Shown: one piece after another, positions 11,080 to 20,387 of the stretch
Layout of the letters: each line of letters starts with the position of its first letter
Numbering within the stretch: position 1 is the first letter of the stretch
DNA from: Rhodopirellula sp. SM50
GTDB taxonomy: Bacteria > Planctomycetota > Planctomycetia > Pirellulales > Pirellulaceae
Assembly (NCBI RefSeq): GCF_002289565.1
Contig: NZ_NTFY01000024.1
Location: 1 to 62,642 of the forward strand
Length of the DNA: 62,642 bases
Direction of reading: 5' to 3'
Notes under the pieces: generated by a model
What the model was told of the DNA's origin: nothing
What the model saw: only the letters and a program-made list of their open reading frames with translations
The model's database searches: none
Program-made: the position numbers and the translations under genes

Positions 11080-11540
11080 CGCCCGTTCTCTGAAGTGATT
11101 GAAACACACCGACTGTCAATTCAAGAACGCTGGATCCGCCCATCACAGCGACGACGCAGCGGCGGACATCGAGTGATGTCAGCTGCGTCGTGCCGATTTC
11201 CACCGGCCAAGGGTTTCCGGTCGGCACATGGCGCGCCGCCGAGGCACATGGTTCGCCACCGAGGACTAACGCTCCACTAAAGCGTGCTTAACGGCGGCGT
11301 CTTGAGTCGCATCGTCGTCGTCGCCGGTCCACGCAACAGTTCAGAAGTCCAGAAAAGACGGCAGAAAAGGCCAGCTGCGACTTCCGCTGCGCTGTCGCGG
11401 AGCGCGGCGTGGGGAACGCGCATCGGTCCCTTCCAACACGAGTGCGAATTCGCACGGCATGGTCCCGTTCTGATCCAGGGTAGGGTCGTGTCCCCAGAAT
11501 CCCTTGAGACGGTTGACGCCTTTTCCGCGGCCCATCTCAC

Positions 11541-11878
11541 CGCAACCGGACGGCTCGCGCCGTTCCGCTAAAAGGGTGGCGGGCGATTGTTAGCGGTCGG
11601 GCGCGAGCCCTCCGGTCTTTCACGGTGTTTCGGAAGCGGGACCGGACGGCTCGCGCCGTTCCGCTAAAAGTGTGGCGGGCCATTGTTCGCGGTCGGGCGC
11701 GAGCCCTCCTGTCTTTCACGGTGTTTTTGAATCGCGACCGGACGGCTCGCGCCGTTCCGCTAAAAGGATGGCGGACCATTGTTAGCGGTGGGGCGCGAGC
11801 CCTCCGGTCTCTCACGGTGTTTCGGAAGCGGGACCGGACGGCTCGCGCCGTTCCGCTAACACGGTGGGAGTTCATTGC
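11541..11878. repeat. 96-bp tandem repeat (four units)
   Basis: Four copies of a unit of about 96 bp carry CCGGACGGCTCGCGCC near 11546, 11642, 11738 and 11833, each followed by GTTCCGCTAAAA and a GGGCGCGAGCCCTCC segment. The unit is an inverted pair of the GGCGCGAGCC core found in several other intergenic repeats here. The gap 11080-12013 holds this array and no supported gene. The Arg-rich reverse frame over it is a repeat artefact. Confidence 0.88.
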
Positions 11879-12013
11879 TCGCGGCCTGCCGCTAAAACAT
11901 GATTGCCAGCGTTGCCAAACGCGTTTTTTTGACAAATCGGCACAGGTCGCACGGTAATTATTGGGGATGATGGAATATCAACGTTGAACCACCTTCCGTG
12001 AAACAAACGCTCC

Positions 12014-12589
12014 ATGGATCCCCACGCGAAACCTGATTTTGAGACCCCCGCAGGCCGCGAAGCTCGTTACGGCGAGTTCGTCAGTCTGCTGGCTCGGCAT
12101 GACCAGTCGATTCGTCGATTTGTGCGTTCGTTGTTGCCGTCCAACCAAGGCGTTGACGACGTGATGCAGGAGACGGCGCTGGAGTGTTGGAAGAAATACG
12201 AATCCTTCACGCCCGACAACGCCGAGGACGCGGTCGACGAATTCATTCGCTGGGCCTGCGTGATCGCCCGCTACAAAGTGCTCAGCTGGCAGCGAGACAG
12301 TTCCCGGGACCGCCTGGTGTTTCGCGAGAGTGTGATTGAGCGATTGGCGCAGGACGCGATGCAGAATTTAGAACAGCGCGAGCGGGAGCGTAAAGCGATC
12401 GAGACGTGTCTGGGACAATTGGACGCCGACCAACGCCGGCTGGTGTTGAGCGTTCACTCGCCGGGCGAGTCGATTGCCAAAATCGCAGAAGAGACCGGCG
12501 TCAAAACGCGTCGGCTGTACAGCAAAGTCAACGCGCTTCGCAAACGGCTTTTGGACTGTGTTCAGGGCCGACTCGTGGAGGAGCTCTAA
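12014..12589 (+). CDS. ECF-type sigma factor (Rhodopirellula/Verrucomicrobium family)
   Basis: A 191-residue sigma-70 family protein. Region 2 spans about residues 25-95 (DQSIRRFVRSLLPSNQGVDDVMQE in two parts: polymerase binding then the -10 helix). Region 4 spans about 130-185, with a helix-turn-helix around SIAKIAEETGVKTRRLYSKV. It would direct RNA polymerase to a dedicated promoter set. The next gene starts one base after its stop and has the membrane-anchored FecR layout of an antagonist or sensor, so the two form a regulatory pair. The downstream sulfatases are possible targets, by position only. Confidence 0.92.
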   Translation: MDPHAKPDFETPAGREARYGEFVSLLARHDQSIRRFVRSLLPSNQGVDDVMQETALECWKKYESFTPDNAEDAVDEFIRWACVIARYKVLSWQRDSSRDRLVFRESVIERLAQDAMQNLEQRERERKAIETCLGQLDADQRRLVLSVHSPGESIAKIAEETGVKTRRLYSKVNALRKRLLDCVQGRLVEEL

Positions 12590-12590
12590 G

Positions 12591-14264
12591 ATGGACGACA
12601 CGATTCGAAACCTGATTTTCCAAGCCATCGACCAAACCATTTCGGCGGACGATTTCGAAGTGCTGCAGGACGCGATCGAGCGGCGTGAAGACGTTCGCGC
12701 GGAGTATCTGCGGGCGATCAATCTGTGTGAATCAATCGGCGAAATCGCGACCGAGTCCGCCGGCGACCTGCACGGCGACCTGCACGGGGGACCACCCCAA
12801 CGAAACGCCGCGCCCGCCAGTGTGCTCGACGACGCGACGCAGTGGACGTGGCAACGGTTGGCAATCGCGGCAGCCGTTCTTGCACTGGTCGGCGGCGTCG
12901 CCTACTGGTTCGGACAAAGCAACGATGCGGATGCTCCCCAATGGGTCGACGTCAATCAAGACCTGTTGGAAGAACCCGAGGAGGCGTTGATTGCCGGGCA
13001 TGCGACGTTGCGGAGTGCCGTGGATTTGCGCTGGTCAAACGACTCGCTTGCGTTCCGCGAAGGCGATGTGTTGCCCAACGGTGTCTTGCAGTTCGACGAG
13101 GGCATCGCGGAAATTGACTTCTTTTGCGGTGCGACGTTGATCGTGGAAGGACCCGCGACGCTCGACGTCGAATCGGATTGGTCGGTTCGGGTGGTCAAGG
13201 GGCGGTTGCGGGCCAGTGTTCCACCGGCGGCGCGTGGTTTTATCGTCAAGGCGGCCGACTCGGAGATCATCGACTTGGGGACCGAATTCGCGGTGGAAGT
13301 CGGCGATGACGAAGCGCGTGTCGAGGTGATCGACGGCGAAGTGAAACTGCGCGGTGGCCGGCACGATGGCGATCATCTGGTCACCGGAGAGCGAGAATGG
13401 TTGAAGGGTTCGCAGTCGCGCCCGGACGCTTTCAAGGGACTCAGTACGCTCAGCGATGTGCAACGTCGACGTGAAGACGCCCAAATACAACAGTTCGAAG
13501 GGTGGAAAACGTACTCGCAGCAGTTGAGGACCGACGACCGATTGATCGCGTATTACCCGATCGCGGAATCGGACGCCGAACGCGTCATTCCGAACCGCGC
13601 TTCGTCGGGACCGGAACTCGACGGCATCTTGGTCGGCCCCGTGACGCGAGCCGACGGTCGATTCGGTGCCGCATCAACCGCGTTGGAATTTGACCGACCG
13701 GGATCGCGGGTGCGGACTCGGATCGATGGAGCATTCGACGCGTTTACGTTCGCCTGCTGGGTCAGGATTGACAGTTTAGAGCATCGCTACAATTCGTTGT
13801 TCATGGGCGACGGTTATGAGAACGGCGAACCGCATTGGCAACTTCACGAAGACGGTCGGCTGATGTTTTCGGTGATGGTCGACGACACGCCCGGAGCGGG
13901 ACTTGGCCCCGCGGAAGATTCCCGGTTGCACCGGATCTATTTCACCGAGCCGATTTGGGATGTGTCCAAGAGCGGCAAGTGGCTGCACCTCGCCGCGGTC
14001 TATGACCCGGTCGCTCGACAAGTCAACCAATTCGTCAACGGTGAACCGATCAGCAGTGAACCGATCACCGATCAGTTCCACGTCAAGACGCTTCGGATCG
14101 GGACGGCCGAAATCGGAAACTGGGGGCAGCCGCTGCGAAATTCACCTTGGTTCGCCGTCCGTAATTTGAATGGTGCGATCGATGAACTGGCGATCTTTAA
14201 CGCCGCACTCAGCCGCGAAGAAATTCAGACGCTGTACGAACAAGGAAAACCGCTCGGGTATTAG
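12591..14264 (+). CDS. FecR-domain / LamG-domain membrane protein (candidate sigma regulator)
   Basis: A 557-residue protein. A short cytoplasmic N-terminus (residues 1-83) resembles the anti-sigma tail of this family. One membrane segment lies at about 85-104 (LAIAAAVLALVGGVAYWFG). The FecR domain covers about 130-260 (FCGATLIVEGPATLDV, DLGTEFAVEV, RVEVIDGEVKLRGG). A concanavalin-like LamG domain forms the C-terminal 200 residues (FTFACWVRIDSLEHRYNSLF, GKWLHLAAVYD, GAIDELAIFN). This fits an outside-facing sugar-binding sensor controlling the sigma factor upstream. The frame is open 117 nt further upstream, but ATG at 12591 directly follows the sigma stop and begins the conserved sequence. 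Confidence 0.85.
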   Translation: MDDTIRNLIFQAIDQTISADDFEVLQDAIERREDVRAEYLRAINLCESIGEIATESAGDLHGDLHGGPPQRNAAPASVLDDATQWTWQRLAIAAAVLALVGGVAYWFGQSNDADAPQWVDVNQDLLEEPEEALIAGHATLRSAVDLRWSNDSLAFREGDVLPNGVLQFDEGIAEIDFFCGATLIVEGPATLDVESDWSVRVVKGRLRASVPPAARGFIVKAADSEIIDLGTEFAVEVGDDEARVEVIDGEVKLRGGRHDGDHLVTGEREWLKGSQSRPDAFKGLSTLSDVQRRREDAQIQQFEGWKTYSQQLRTDDRLIAYYPIAESDAERVIPNRASSGPELDGILVGPVTRADGRFGAASTALEFDRPGSRVRTRIDGAFDAFTFACWVRIDSLEHRYNSLFMGDGYENGEPHWQLHEDGRLMFSVMVDDTPGAGLGPAEDSRLHRIYFTEPIWDVSKSGKWLHLAAVYDPVARQVNQFVNGEPISSEPITDQFHVKTLRIGTAEIGNWGQPLRNSPWFAVRNLNGAIDELAIFNAALSREEIQTLYEQGKPLGY

Positions 14265-14336
14265 TCGCCGTCGGTCTCAACACGACGGTCTCAACACGAC
14301 AGTCGACTTCTATCGTTTTCAGATCGAACAGAATTG

Positions 14337-15794
14337 ATGCAACACACCTTTTATCGAATCGCGTTTTCCGTTGGGATGCTCGCCACGTTCACGGCACTGG
14401 GCCATGCCGGGGAACAAGACCGTCCGAACATCGTTGTGATCCTGTGCGACGACCTGGGCTACGCCGACGTGGGCTTCAACGGCGCCAAAGACATCACGAC
14501 GCCCCAGTTGGATCGGCTGGCCGCGGCCGGTACGATTTTTACATCGGCTTATGTCACGCACCCCTTCTGCGGTCCCAGTCGGATGGGGTTGATGTCCGGC
14601 CGCTATCCGCATTCGTTCGGGGCGCCGTACAACCTGCCCAACAGCGGGCTGGGGATTCAGGCCTACAACCGCGAAGGGATCGATGTCAATGAAACGCTGA
14701 TCAGCACGGTGTTGCAGGACGCGGGGTACCACACCGGCGCGATCGGTAAATGGCACATGGGTTACGAGCACCCGTTCCATCCCAACCAACGCGGGTTCGA
14801 TGAGTTTTACGGGTTTCTCGGCGGCGGCCATCAGTACTTTCCGGATCGATATCGGCCGATTTACGAGCGTCAGATTCGGGCCGGCAAGACGACAATCAAT
14901 GACTACATCGCCCCGCTGGAACACAACGGAAAAACGGTCAATGAAACGGAGTACATCACCGATGGGCTGTCGCGCGAGGCGGTGCGTTTTGTCCAATCAG
15001 CGGGCGACAAAGACCAACCGTTTTTTCTGTACCTGGCCTACAACGCGCCGCACAGTCCACTCGAAGCAAAGGTCGAGGATTTAGCGCGTTTCGCCGGCAT
15101 CAAGGACAAGAAGCGGCAAACCTACGCCGCGATGGTTTACGCCGTCGACCGCGGTGTCGGTCAATTGGTCCAAACCCTCAAGGATTCCGGTCAGTTCGAT
15201 GACACGTTGATCGTCTTCCTGAGCGACAACGGCGGAAAACTCGGCCTGGGCGCTGACAATGGACCACTTCGCGAAGGCAAGGGCAGTACGCACGAGGGCG
15301 GTTATCGCGTTCCAATGTTCTTCCATTGGCCCGGAAAAGTCCCTGCCGGGGATCGTTATCACCACCCCGTTTCCGCACTCGATTTCTACCCGACGTTCGC
15401 ACGCTTGGCCAAGGCGGAGATCCCGGCGACCAAGACGTTGAACGGCAAAGACATCTGGGACGATTTGCTGGCCGGTCGTAGCGCACGCCAAGGTGAGATG
15501 ATTTTCGCACTCCGCCATCGTAGCGGTTACAGTGACGTGGGGGCCCGACGCGACGCCTGGAAGATTTGTCGAACGGCCCAAACGCCCTGGAAACTGTTCA
15601 ATTTGGAGGAAGATCTCGGAGAAACGCACGATCTGAGCGCCGCCTATCCCGAGAAGGTTGCTGCGATGGTGGAGGAAGCCGAACGCTGGAGTCGCGACCA
15701 CACCACGCCTCGGTGGTTCGATGATGAGGAGGCGGAGCAGCAATGGTACGAAACGGGAATGCCGAATTACAAAGCCACCTTTGAACTGAAATGA
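14337..15794 (+). CDS. Secreted type I sulfatase
   Basis: A 485-residue exported sulfatase. After a signal peptide (about 1-24), it has the alkaline-phosphatase-like metal site VVILCDDLGYADVG. The formylglycine motif is Cys78-Gly-Pro-Ser-Arg, which needs a formylglycine-generating enzyme not encoded here. Also visible are GKWHMGY, and FLSDNGG for the second metal half-site. The C-terminal region is typical of planctomycete aryl/polysaccharide sulfatases. The substrate is presumably a sulfated polysaccharide but cannot be named. A TTG sits three bases upstream; ATG at 14337 is used. It follows the sigma/FecR pair by 72 bp. Confidence 0.92.
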   Translation: MQHTFYRIAFSVGMLATFTALGHAGEQDRPNIVVILCDDLGYADVGFNGAKDITTPQLDRLAAAGTIFTSAYVTHPFCGPSRMGLMSGRYPHSFGAPYNLPNSGLGIQAYNREGIDVNETLISTVLQDAGYHTGAIGKWHMGYEHPFHPNQRGFDEFYGFLGGGHQYFPDRYRPIYERQIRAGKTTINDYIAPLEHNGKTVNETEYITDGLSREAVRFVQSAGDKDQPFFLYLAYNAPHSPLEAKVEDLARFAGIKDKKRQTYAAMVYAVDRGVGQLVQTLKDSGQFDDTLIVFLSDNGGKLGLGADNGPLREGKGSTHEGGYRVPMFFHWPGKVPAGDRYHHPVSALDFYPTFARLAKAEIPATKTLNGKDIWDDLLAGRSARQGEMIFALRHRSGYSDVGARRDAWKICRTAQTPWKLFNLEEDLGETHDLSAAYPEKVAAMVEEAERWSRDHTTPRWFDDEEAEQQWYETGMPNYKATFELK

Positions 15795-15843
15795 TGCTTG
15801 ATTGACCACGCATCCGCATCGACGACGTCGAATCCCAGTTAGC

Positions 15844-17478
15844 ATGAAGACAACCGCTGAAGACGAAATGAAACGAATGATCAAACCACTTCTTACCCTG
15901 GCCTGCGTTGTGGGGCTGGCTTGCACGTGCCACGCGGCGGACAAACCGAACGTCCTGTTCATCGCCATCGATGATCTCCGACCGGAACTGGGATGTTACG
16001 GGTCCGAGATCGCGGTGTCGCCGAATCTGGATGCGCTGGCCGAAGACGGTTTGCTGTTCAATCGGGCCTATTGCCAACAGGCGATCTGTCGGCCTTCGCG
16101 GGCCAGCCTCATGACCGGTGCTCGACCGGAGACGACCGGGTTGTTTCACAACTATGTTTCGTTGCGTGAGCTGCAGCCCGACATCGTCACGTTGCCCCAG
16201 CACTTCATCGCACACGGCTATGAAACCGCCTACTGTGGAAAAATCTTTCATCAGGGCGATACCGACGAAGAAAACTCTTGGAGTCGAAGTCCGGTCAAAT
16301 GGATCAAGGGGATCGAAAAGCCGGTCGGTGGCTACGCGTTGGCGGAAAACATCAAGATCAAAAGTGACAACATGAAGGAGATGTTGGCCAAGTACGGCGA
16401 GGCCGCACGCCGTGGTTTGGGCAGCGGACCGGCGTACGAGAACGCCGACGTCCCCGATACCGCCTACGGTGACGGGTACAACACCCGGCTGGCGATCGAG
16501 ACGATGAAGCAGATGGCCAAGGCGGACAAGCCGTTCTTCCTGGGGCTCGGGTTCAAAAAACCCCACCTGAACTGGACCGCGCCCAAACGATACTGGGACC
16601 TGTACGATCCCGACAAAATCCCAATGGCAACCCACAGTGATGCGCCCGAGGGCGGTGCCGCGATGGGGCTTCACGCGTCATTCGAATTGCGAACCCGTGC
16701 GGGGATCCCCAAGATCGGTCCATTGGGTCCCGAGCTGTCGCGAACACTCAAGCACGCGTATTTGGCATGCGTCAGTTACGTCGACGCCCAAGTCGGATTG
16801 ATGGTCCGTGCCCTGGAAGATGCCGGGGTTCGCGACAACACCATCATCATCGTGTGGGGCGACCACGGTTGGCATCTCGGCGACATGGGCGTCTGGGGCA
16901 AAGCGACCAACTACGAAATTGCGACCCGCGTGCCGTTGATGATTTGGACGCCGGGCATGAAGTCGCGAGGCAAACCGACCGATGCGTTGGTCGAGTTAGT
17001 TGACATGTACCCGACCCTTTGCGAATTGGCCGGGTTGCCGATCCCCGATCATGTCGAAGGCCACAGTTTTGTCCCGTTGTTGGATGATCCCGACCGGGCC
17101 TGGAAAATAGCTGCGTTCAGTCAGTATCCCAACCCGGCGCTCCGCGAGTGGGCCGCCAACCCGCTGTCGCAAGGGATGCGTGAGACGTGGTTCGGGCCGT
17201 TGATCCGAGAAGTCGAAGGCCGGATCATCGAGCAGATGGGTGACACGTGGAACCGCGAGCTGTTCGAACAACATTTGATGGGGTACACGATGCGGACCGA
17301 CCGCTATCGGTTGGTCGTTTGGCGCGATCATCGCAATCCCCAAGCCGATCCCGTCTTCGTCGAGTTGTTCGATCACCAGAGCGACCCCGGCGAAACCAAG
17401 AATATTGCCAGCGAAAACCCAAACGTCGTCGCCAGACTGACCCAACAACTCGACGCCGGTTGGAAAGCCGCGCTGTAG
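15844..17478 (+). CDS. Secreted sulfatase, iduronate-2-sulfatase-like
   Basis: A 544-residue sulfatase of the iduronate-2-sulfatase-like subgroup (LFIAIDDLRPELGCYGS). The modified-Cys motif is Cys82-Arg-Pro-Ser-Arg followed by ASLMTGARPETTGL. Further motifs are YCGKIFHQG, KPFFLGLGFKKPHLNW and WGDHGWHLGDMG, which carries metal and sulfate ligands. The signal peptide is best read from an internal ATG at 15868 (MKRMIKPLLTLACVVGLAC); 15844 is the upstream ATG, and either is possible. It lies 49 bp after the previous sulfatase on the same strand and is probably co-transcribed with it. Substrate inferred only as a sulfated sugar. Confidence 0.9.
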   Translation: MKTTAEDEMKRMIKPLLTLACVVGLACTCHAADKPNVLFIAIDDLRPELGCYGSEIAVSPNLDALAEDGLLFNRAYCQQAICRPSRASLMTGARPETTGLFHNYVSLRELQPDIVTLPQHFIAHGYETAYCGKIFHQGDTDEENSWSRSPVKWIKGIEKPVGGYALAENIKIKSDNMKEMLAKYGEAARRGLGSGPAYENADVPDTAYGDGYNTRLAIETMKQMAKADKPFFLGLGFKKPHLNWTAPKRYWDLYDPDKIPMATHSDAPEGGAAMGLHASFELRTRAGIPKIGPLGPELSRTLKHAYLACVSYVDAQVGLMVRALEDAGVRDNTIIIVWGDHGWHLGDMGVWGKATNYEIATRVPLMIWTPGMKSRGKPTDALVELVDMYPTLCELAGLPIPDHVEGHSFVPLLDDPDRAWKIAAFSQYPNPALREWAANPLSQGMRETWFGPLIREVEGRIIEQMGDTWNRELFEQHLMGYTMRTDRYRLVVWRDHRNPQADPVFVELFDHQSDPGETKNIASENPNVVARLTQQLDAGWKAAL

Positions 17479-17552
17479 TTGAGCGACCCAGACCAAGATT
17501 GGATATGATCCAGGAACCCTCCATGCCAATATCAGATTGGAAGCCATCCATC

Positions 17553-20387
17553 ATGATTCGATGTTTTCTGCTCCTGTTTTGCCTGTTGGCACCGCAAACG
17601 TTGCCTGCCGAAGAGATCGATTTCGAGGAACAGATCCTGCCGATTCTCGAAGAACGTTGCTTGTATTGCCACGGTGAAGACGAGCAAGAATCGGGGCTGC
17701 GGCTGGATTTGCGTGCCCGCATGCTTCGCGGTGGCGATTCAGGCTTGTCGGCTGTCGTGCCCGGCAAACCCGAAAAGAGCTACCTGATCGAAGTCATCAA
17801 TCATGTCGATGAAGACATGGCGATGCCGCCAGACGATGACAAGCTGCCCGATGAAGAGATTGATTTGTTGACCCGTTGGATCAAAGCGGGCGCCGTCGTA
17901 CCGGGACAAATGGATGATGTGGTCAACGAAGAAATCGATCACTGGGCATTCAAACGCGTCGTCCGACCCGAGATTCCCCAAAGTGGCGTAAGCTTCCAGC
18001 TTGCGAATCCAGAACGTGGCGTAAGCTTCCAGCTTGCGAATCCGCCACAACGTGGCGGCAGCCAGCTTGCGACTCCGCCCACGCCCATCGACGCCTTCCT
18101 ACTGAAACAACTCGCCGAACAGGGACTTTCGTATTCACCACCGGCCGATCCCCGTTCGCTGATCCGACGCGTCTCGATCGTGTTGACGGGGATCGCCCCG
18201 ACGCCGGAGCAGACGAACGAATTCATCGAAGCGTCTGCAATCGATGCTGAGCGGGCGTATTCAACGTTGGTCGATCGGCTGCTGCAATCGCCGCATTTCG
18301 GTGAGCGTTGGGCCCAGCATTGGTTGGACGTGATTCGATGGGCGGAAACAAATGGATCCGAAGCCAATTTGTATCGGAAGAACGCATGGATCTATCGCGA
18401 TTACGTGGTCCGTTCGTTCAATGAAGACAAGCCTTACAACGTGTTCGTGCAGGAGCAAATCGCCGGCGATTCGATGGGTGCCGGCGAGGCGACCGGTTTT
18501 CTGGTCGCCGGTCCGCACGTGCCCGCGGCGACGGTGGGTCGCGAACCGACGGCGATTCGCCAAGCCCGCGCCGATCGGATGGACGAAATCATGCAAACCG
18601 TCGGTGCTTCGGTGATGGGCGTCACGATCGGATGCGCGCGGTGCCACAACCACAAGTTCGATCCGATCACGATCAAAGATTACTACTCGATGACGGGTGT
18701 GTTTCAAGACGTCGAATTCGGCAGTCGTCACCCCGAATTTGCCCCCGATCACCCCCGCCGCAAACGCGGCGAAGAGATCTGGAAAGAGATCGCCAAGCAA
18801 CGCGCGGTGTTGCGGCCGATCGGCGGTTGGGAAGAGGATTGGGGGGCGTTTCGTGAAATGCACTTCAAACCCGTCACGACCAAAGCAATCCGTGTCCGAT
18901 TCAAGATGGGAAACGTCGGCTTGGACGAATTGGAAGTGTTCGGCCCCGACAACTATGGCGAAAACCTCGCCCACAAACGCCGCGGCACCAAGGTTTCCGG
19001 ATTCCCCGAAGACGGAACCGAAGGTCGTAATCCGATTCGCCGCGTCAACGACGGCGAATACGGCACGATGGCTTGGCGGGCAAAGAAGGAGAAGGATTCC
19101 AATGAGCAGCCCTACGTGCAATTCGATTTTGAACAGCCCGAAAAAATCAGTCGGCTTCGACTGAGCAGCAATCGCGAGTATTTCTACGACACCGATTATC
19201 TGGACAAGAAACCGTACCTGCCGCGATACGAATACGACGTCGATGTGCTCCAGAGTGACGGGACTTGGCAGCCTTGGGTTGGGACCTGGTTCGTCAACAC
19301 TCAATTGGACAAGGAACATCCCGAACGCAAAGCGGCGCTGCGGGAGATCCAAAATCAAATCGAAACCTTGGCCGAAGAGGGGCCGCGTCCAAGCTTTGTC
19401 GGCCGATTCGTCCGCCCCGACGTGACCCGCGTGCTACTTCGTGGCAGCCCCGAGAACCCGCGCGACGAAGTCGACCCGGCGGGGCCGGCCATCTTTGATG
19501 GCGACTTGGGGCTGACACAGCAAGCACCCGGCCCCAAACGCCGAGCCGAGTTCGCCAAATGGATCAGCAGCGAAGAAAACCCGTTGACCGCACGGGTGAT
19601 GGTCAACCGTCTCTGGCACCACGTGTTCGGCAGCGGCATTGTTCCCACGACCAGCGATTTCGGAAAAGCGGGCGCCGCGCCGACGCATCCGGAGCTGCTG
19701 GATTGGTTGGCCGCGGAGTTCGTTCAGCCGACGGTCTCGGGCAACGAAGCGTGGTCCGTCAAATCGATGATCCGCCAAATGGTGATGTCGGCTGCCTTTC
19801 GTCAATCGAGTGCGCCGCGGCCAGAGGGCATCGCCAAGGACGCCGGTTCGGCGCTGTTGTGGCGGTTTCCGCCCAAACGCGTGGAGGCGGAGGTGATTCG
19901 CGATTCGATCCTGCAGGCGTCGGGATCATTGGATCGAACCGTCGGCGGCCGCAGCTACCGAATTCACAACGAAAAGAAAACCTACGCCCAGTGGGAAGTC
20001 GTCAAAAACTACGGTCCGGAAACGTGGCGCCGCATGCTGTACCAAGAACGCATGCGTCGTGTCGACGACCAGATGTTCACGGCATTTGACTTTCCCGATT
20101 GCGGTCAGGTGCGTGCCAAACGTCCCGTCTCGACGACTCCCTTGCAAGCGTTGAATTTGATGAACAGCGACTTTGTGATCCAGCAATCCGAGTTGATTGC
20201 TGAGCGTGCGAAGCAAGAATCGGGTGGGGAGTTGAAAGCGGCGATCATCCGCTGCTTTGAATTGTTATTGTCGCGCCAGCCCGAGACCGACGAACTGGAT
20301 TCCTGTTTGGAACTTGCCCGGCGAACGAGTTTGTCGCTCGTCTGCCGAACATTATTGAACACCAACGAATTTGCGTTTTTGCCATGA
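17553..20387 (+). CDS. Planctomycete cytochrome c / DUF1549 / DUF1553 protein
   Basis: A 944-residue exported protein. Signal peptide at about 1-18 (MIRCFLLLFCLLAPQTLPA); cytochrome-like domain with haem motif CLYCH near residue 34. DUF1549 covers about 180-390 (HFGERWAQHWLDVIRWAETNG). A middle region resembles a discoidin/F5-8C-like insert (VRFKMGNVGLDELEVFG). DUF1553 lies near the C-terminus (NPLTARVMVNRLWHHVFGSG; RPVSTTPLQALNLMN). It is paired with DUF1501, whose ATG overlaps this stop. Residues about 144-175 are translated intergenic repeat (see separate feature). The frame is open upstream into the sulfatase, but ATG at 17553 gives the signal peptide. Confidence 0.9.
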   Translation: MIRCFLLLFCLLAPQTLPAEEIDFEEQILPILEERCLYCHGEDEQESGLRLDLRARMLRGGDSGLSAVVPGKPEKSYLIEVINHVDEDMAMPPDDDKLPDEEIDLLTRWIKAGAVVPGQMDDVVNEEIDHWAFKRVVRPEIPQSGVSFQLANPERGVSFQLANPPQRGGSQLATPPTPIDAFLLKQLAEQGLSYSPPADPRSLIRRVSIVLTGIAPTPEQTNEFIEASAIDAERAYSTLVDRLLQSPHFGERWAQHWLDVIRWAETNGSEANLYRKNAWIYRDYVVRSFNEDKPYNVFVQEQIAGDSMGAGEATGFLVAGPHVPAATVGREPTAIRQARADRMDEIMQTVGASVMGVTIGCARCHNHKFDPITIKDYYSMTGVFQDVEFGSRHPEFAPDHPRRKRGEEIWKEIAKQRAVLRPIGGWEEDWGAFREMHFKPVTTKAIRVRFKMGNVGLDELEVFGPDNYGENLAHKRRGTKVSGFPEDGTEGRNPIRRVNDGEYGTMAWRAKKEKDSNEQPYVQFDFEQPEKISRLRLSSNREYFYDTDYLDKKPYLPRYEYDVDVLQSDGTWQPWVGTWFVNTQLDKEHPERKAALREIQNQIETLAEEGPRPSFVGRFVRPDVTRVLLRGSPENPRDEVDPAGPAIFDGDLGLTQQAPGPKRRAEFAKWISSEENPLTARVMVNRLWHHVFGSGIVPTTSDFGKAGAAPTHPELLDWLAAEFVQPTVSGNEAWSVKSMIRQMVMSAAFRQSSAPRPEGIAKDAGSALLWRFPPKRVEAEVIRDSILQASGSLDRTVGGRSYRIHNEKKTYAQWEVVKNYGPETWRRMLYQERMRRVDDQMFTAFDFPDCGQVRAKRPVSTTPLQALNLMNSDFVIQQSELIAERAKQESGGELKAAIIRCFELLLSRQPETDELDSCLELARRTSLSLVCRTLLNTNEFAFLP
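17983..18076 (+). repeat. Intergenic repeat units lying in frame inside the DUF1549 gene
   Basis: Three copies of the repeat GTGGCGTAAGCTTCCAGC, starting at 17983, 18016 and 18052 (the third degenerate), lie within the coding sequence between the cytochrome domain and DUF1549. They translate as GVSFQLANP twice and then GGSQLATPP. The same repeat is found outside genes at about 8580 and 21917. The reading frame is kept, so the protein gains a linker of roughly 30 residues. Confidence 0.88.

Noticed and set aside
11537-11935. A 132-codon reverse frame with repeated SGTARAVRSRF
   Set aside because: It is the translated 96-bp tandem repeat; no start context or family support.
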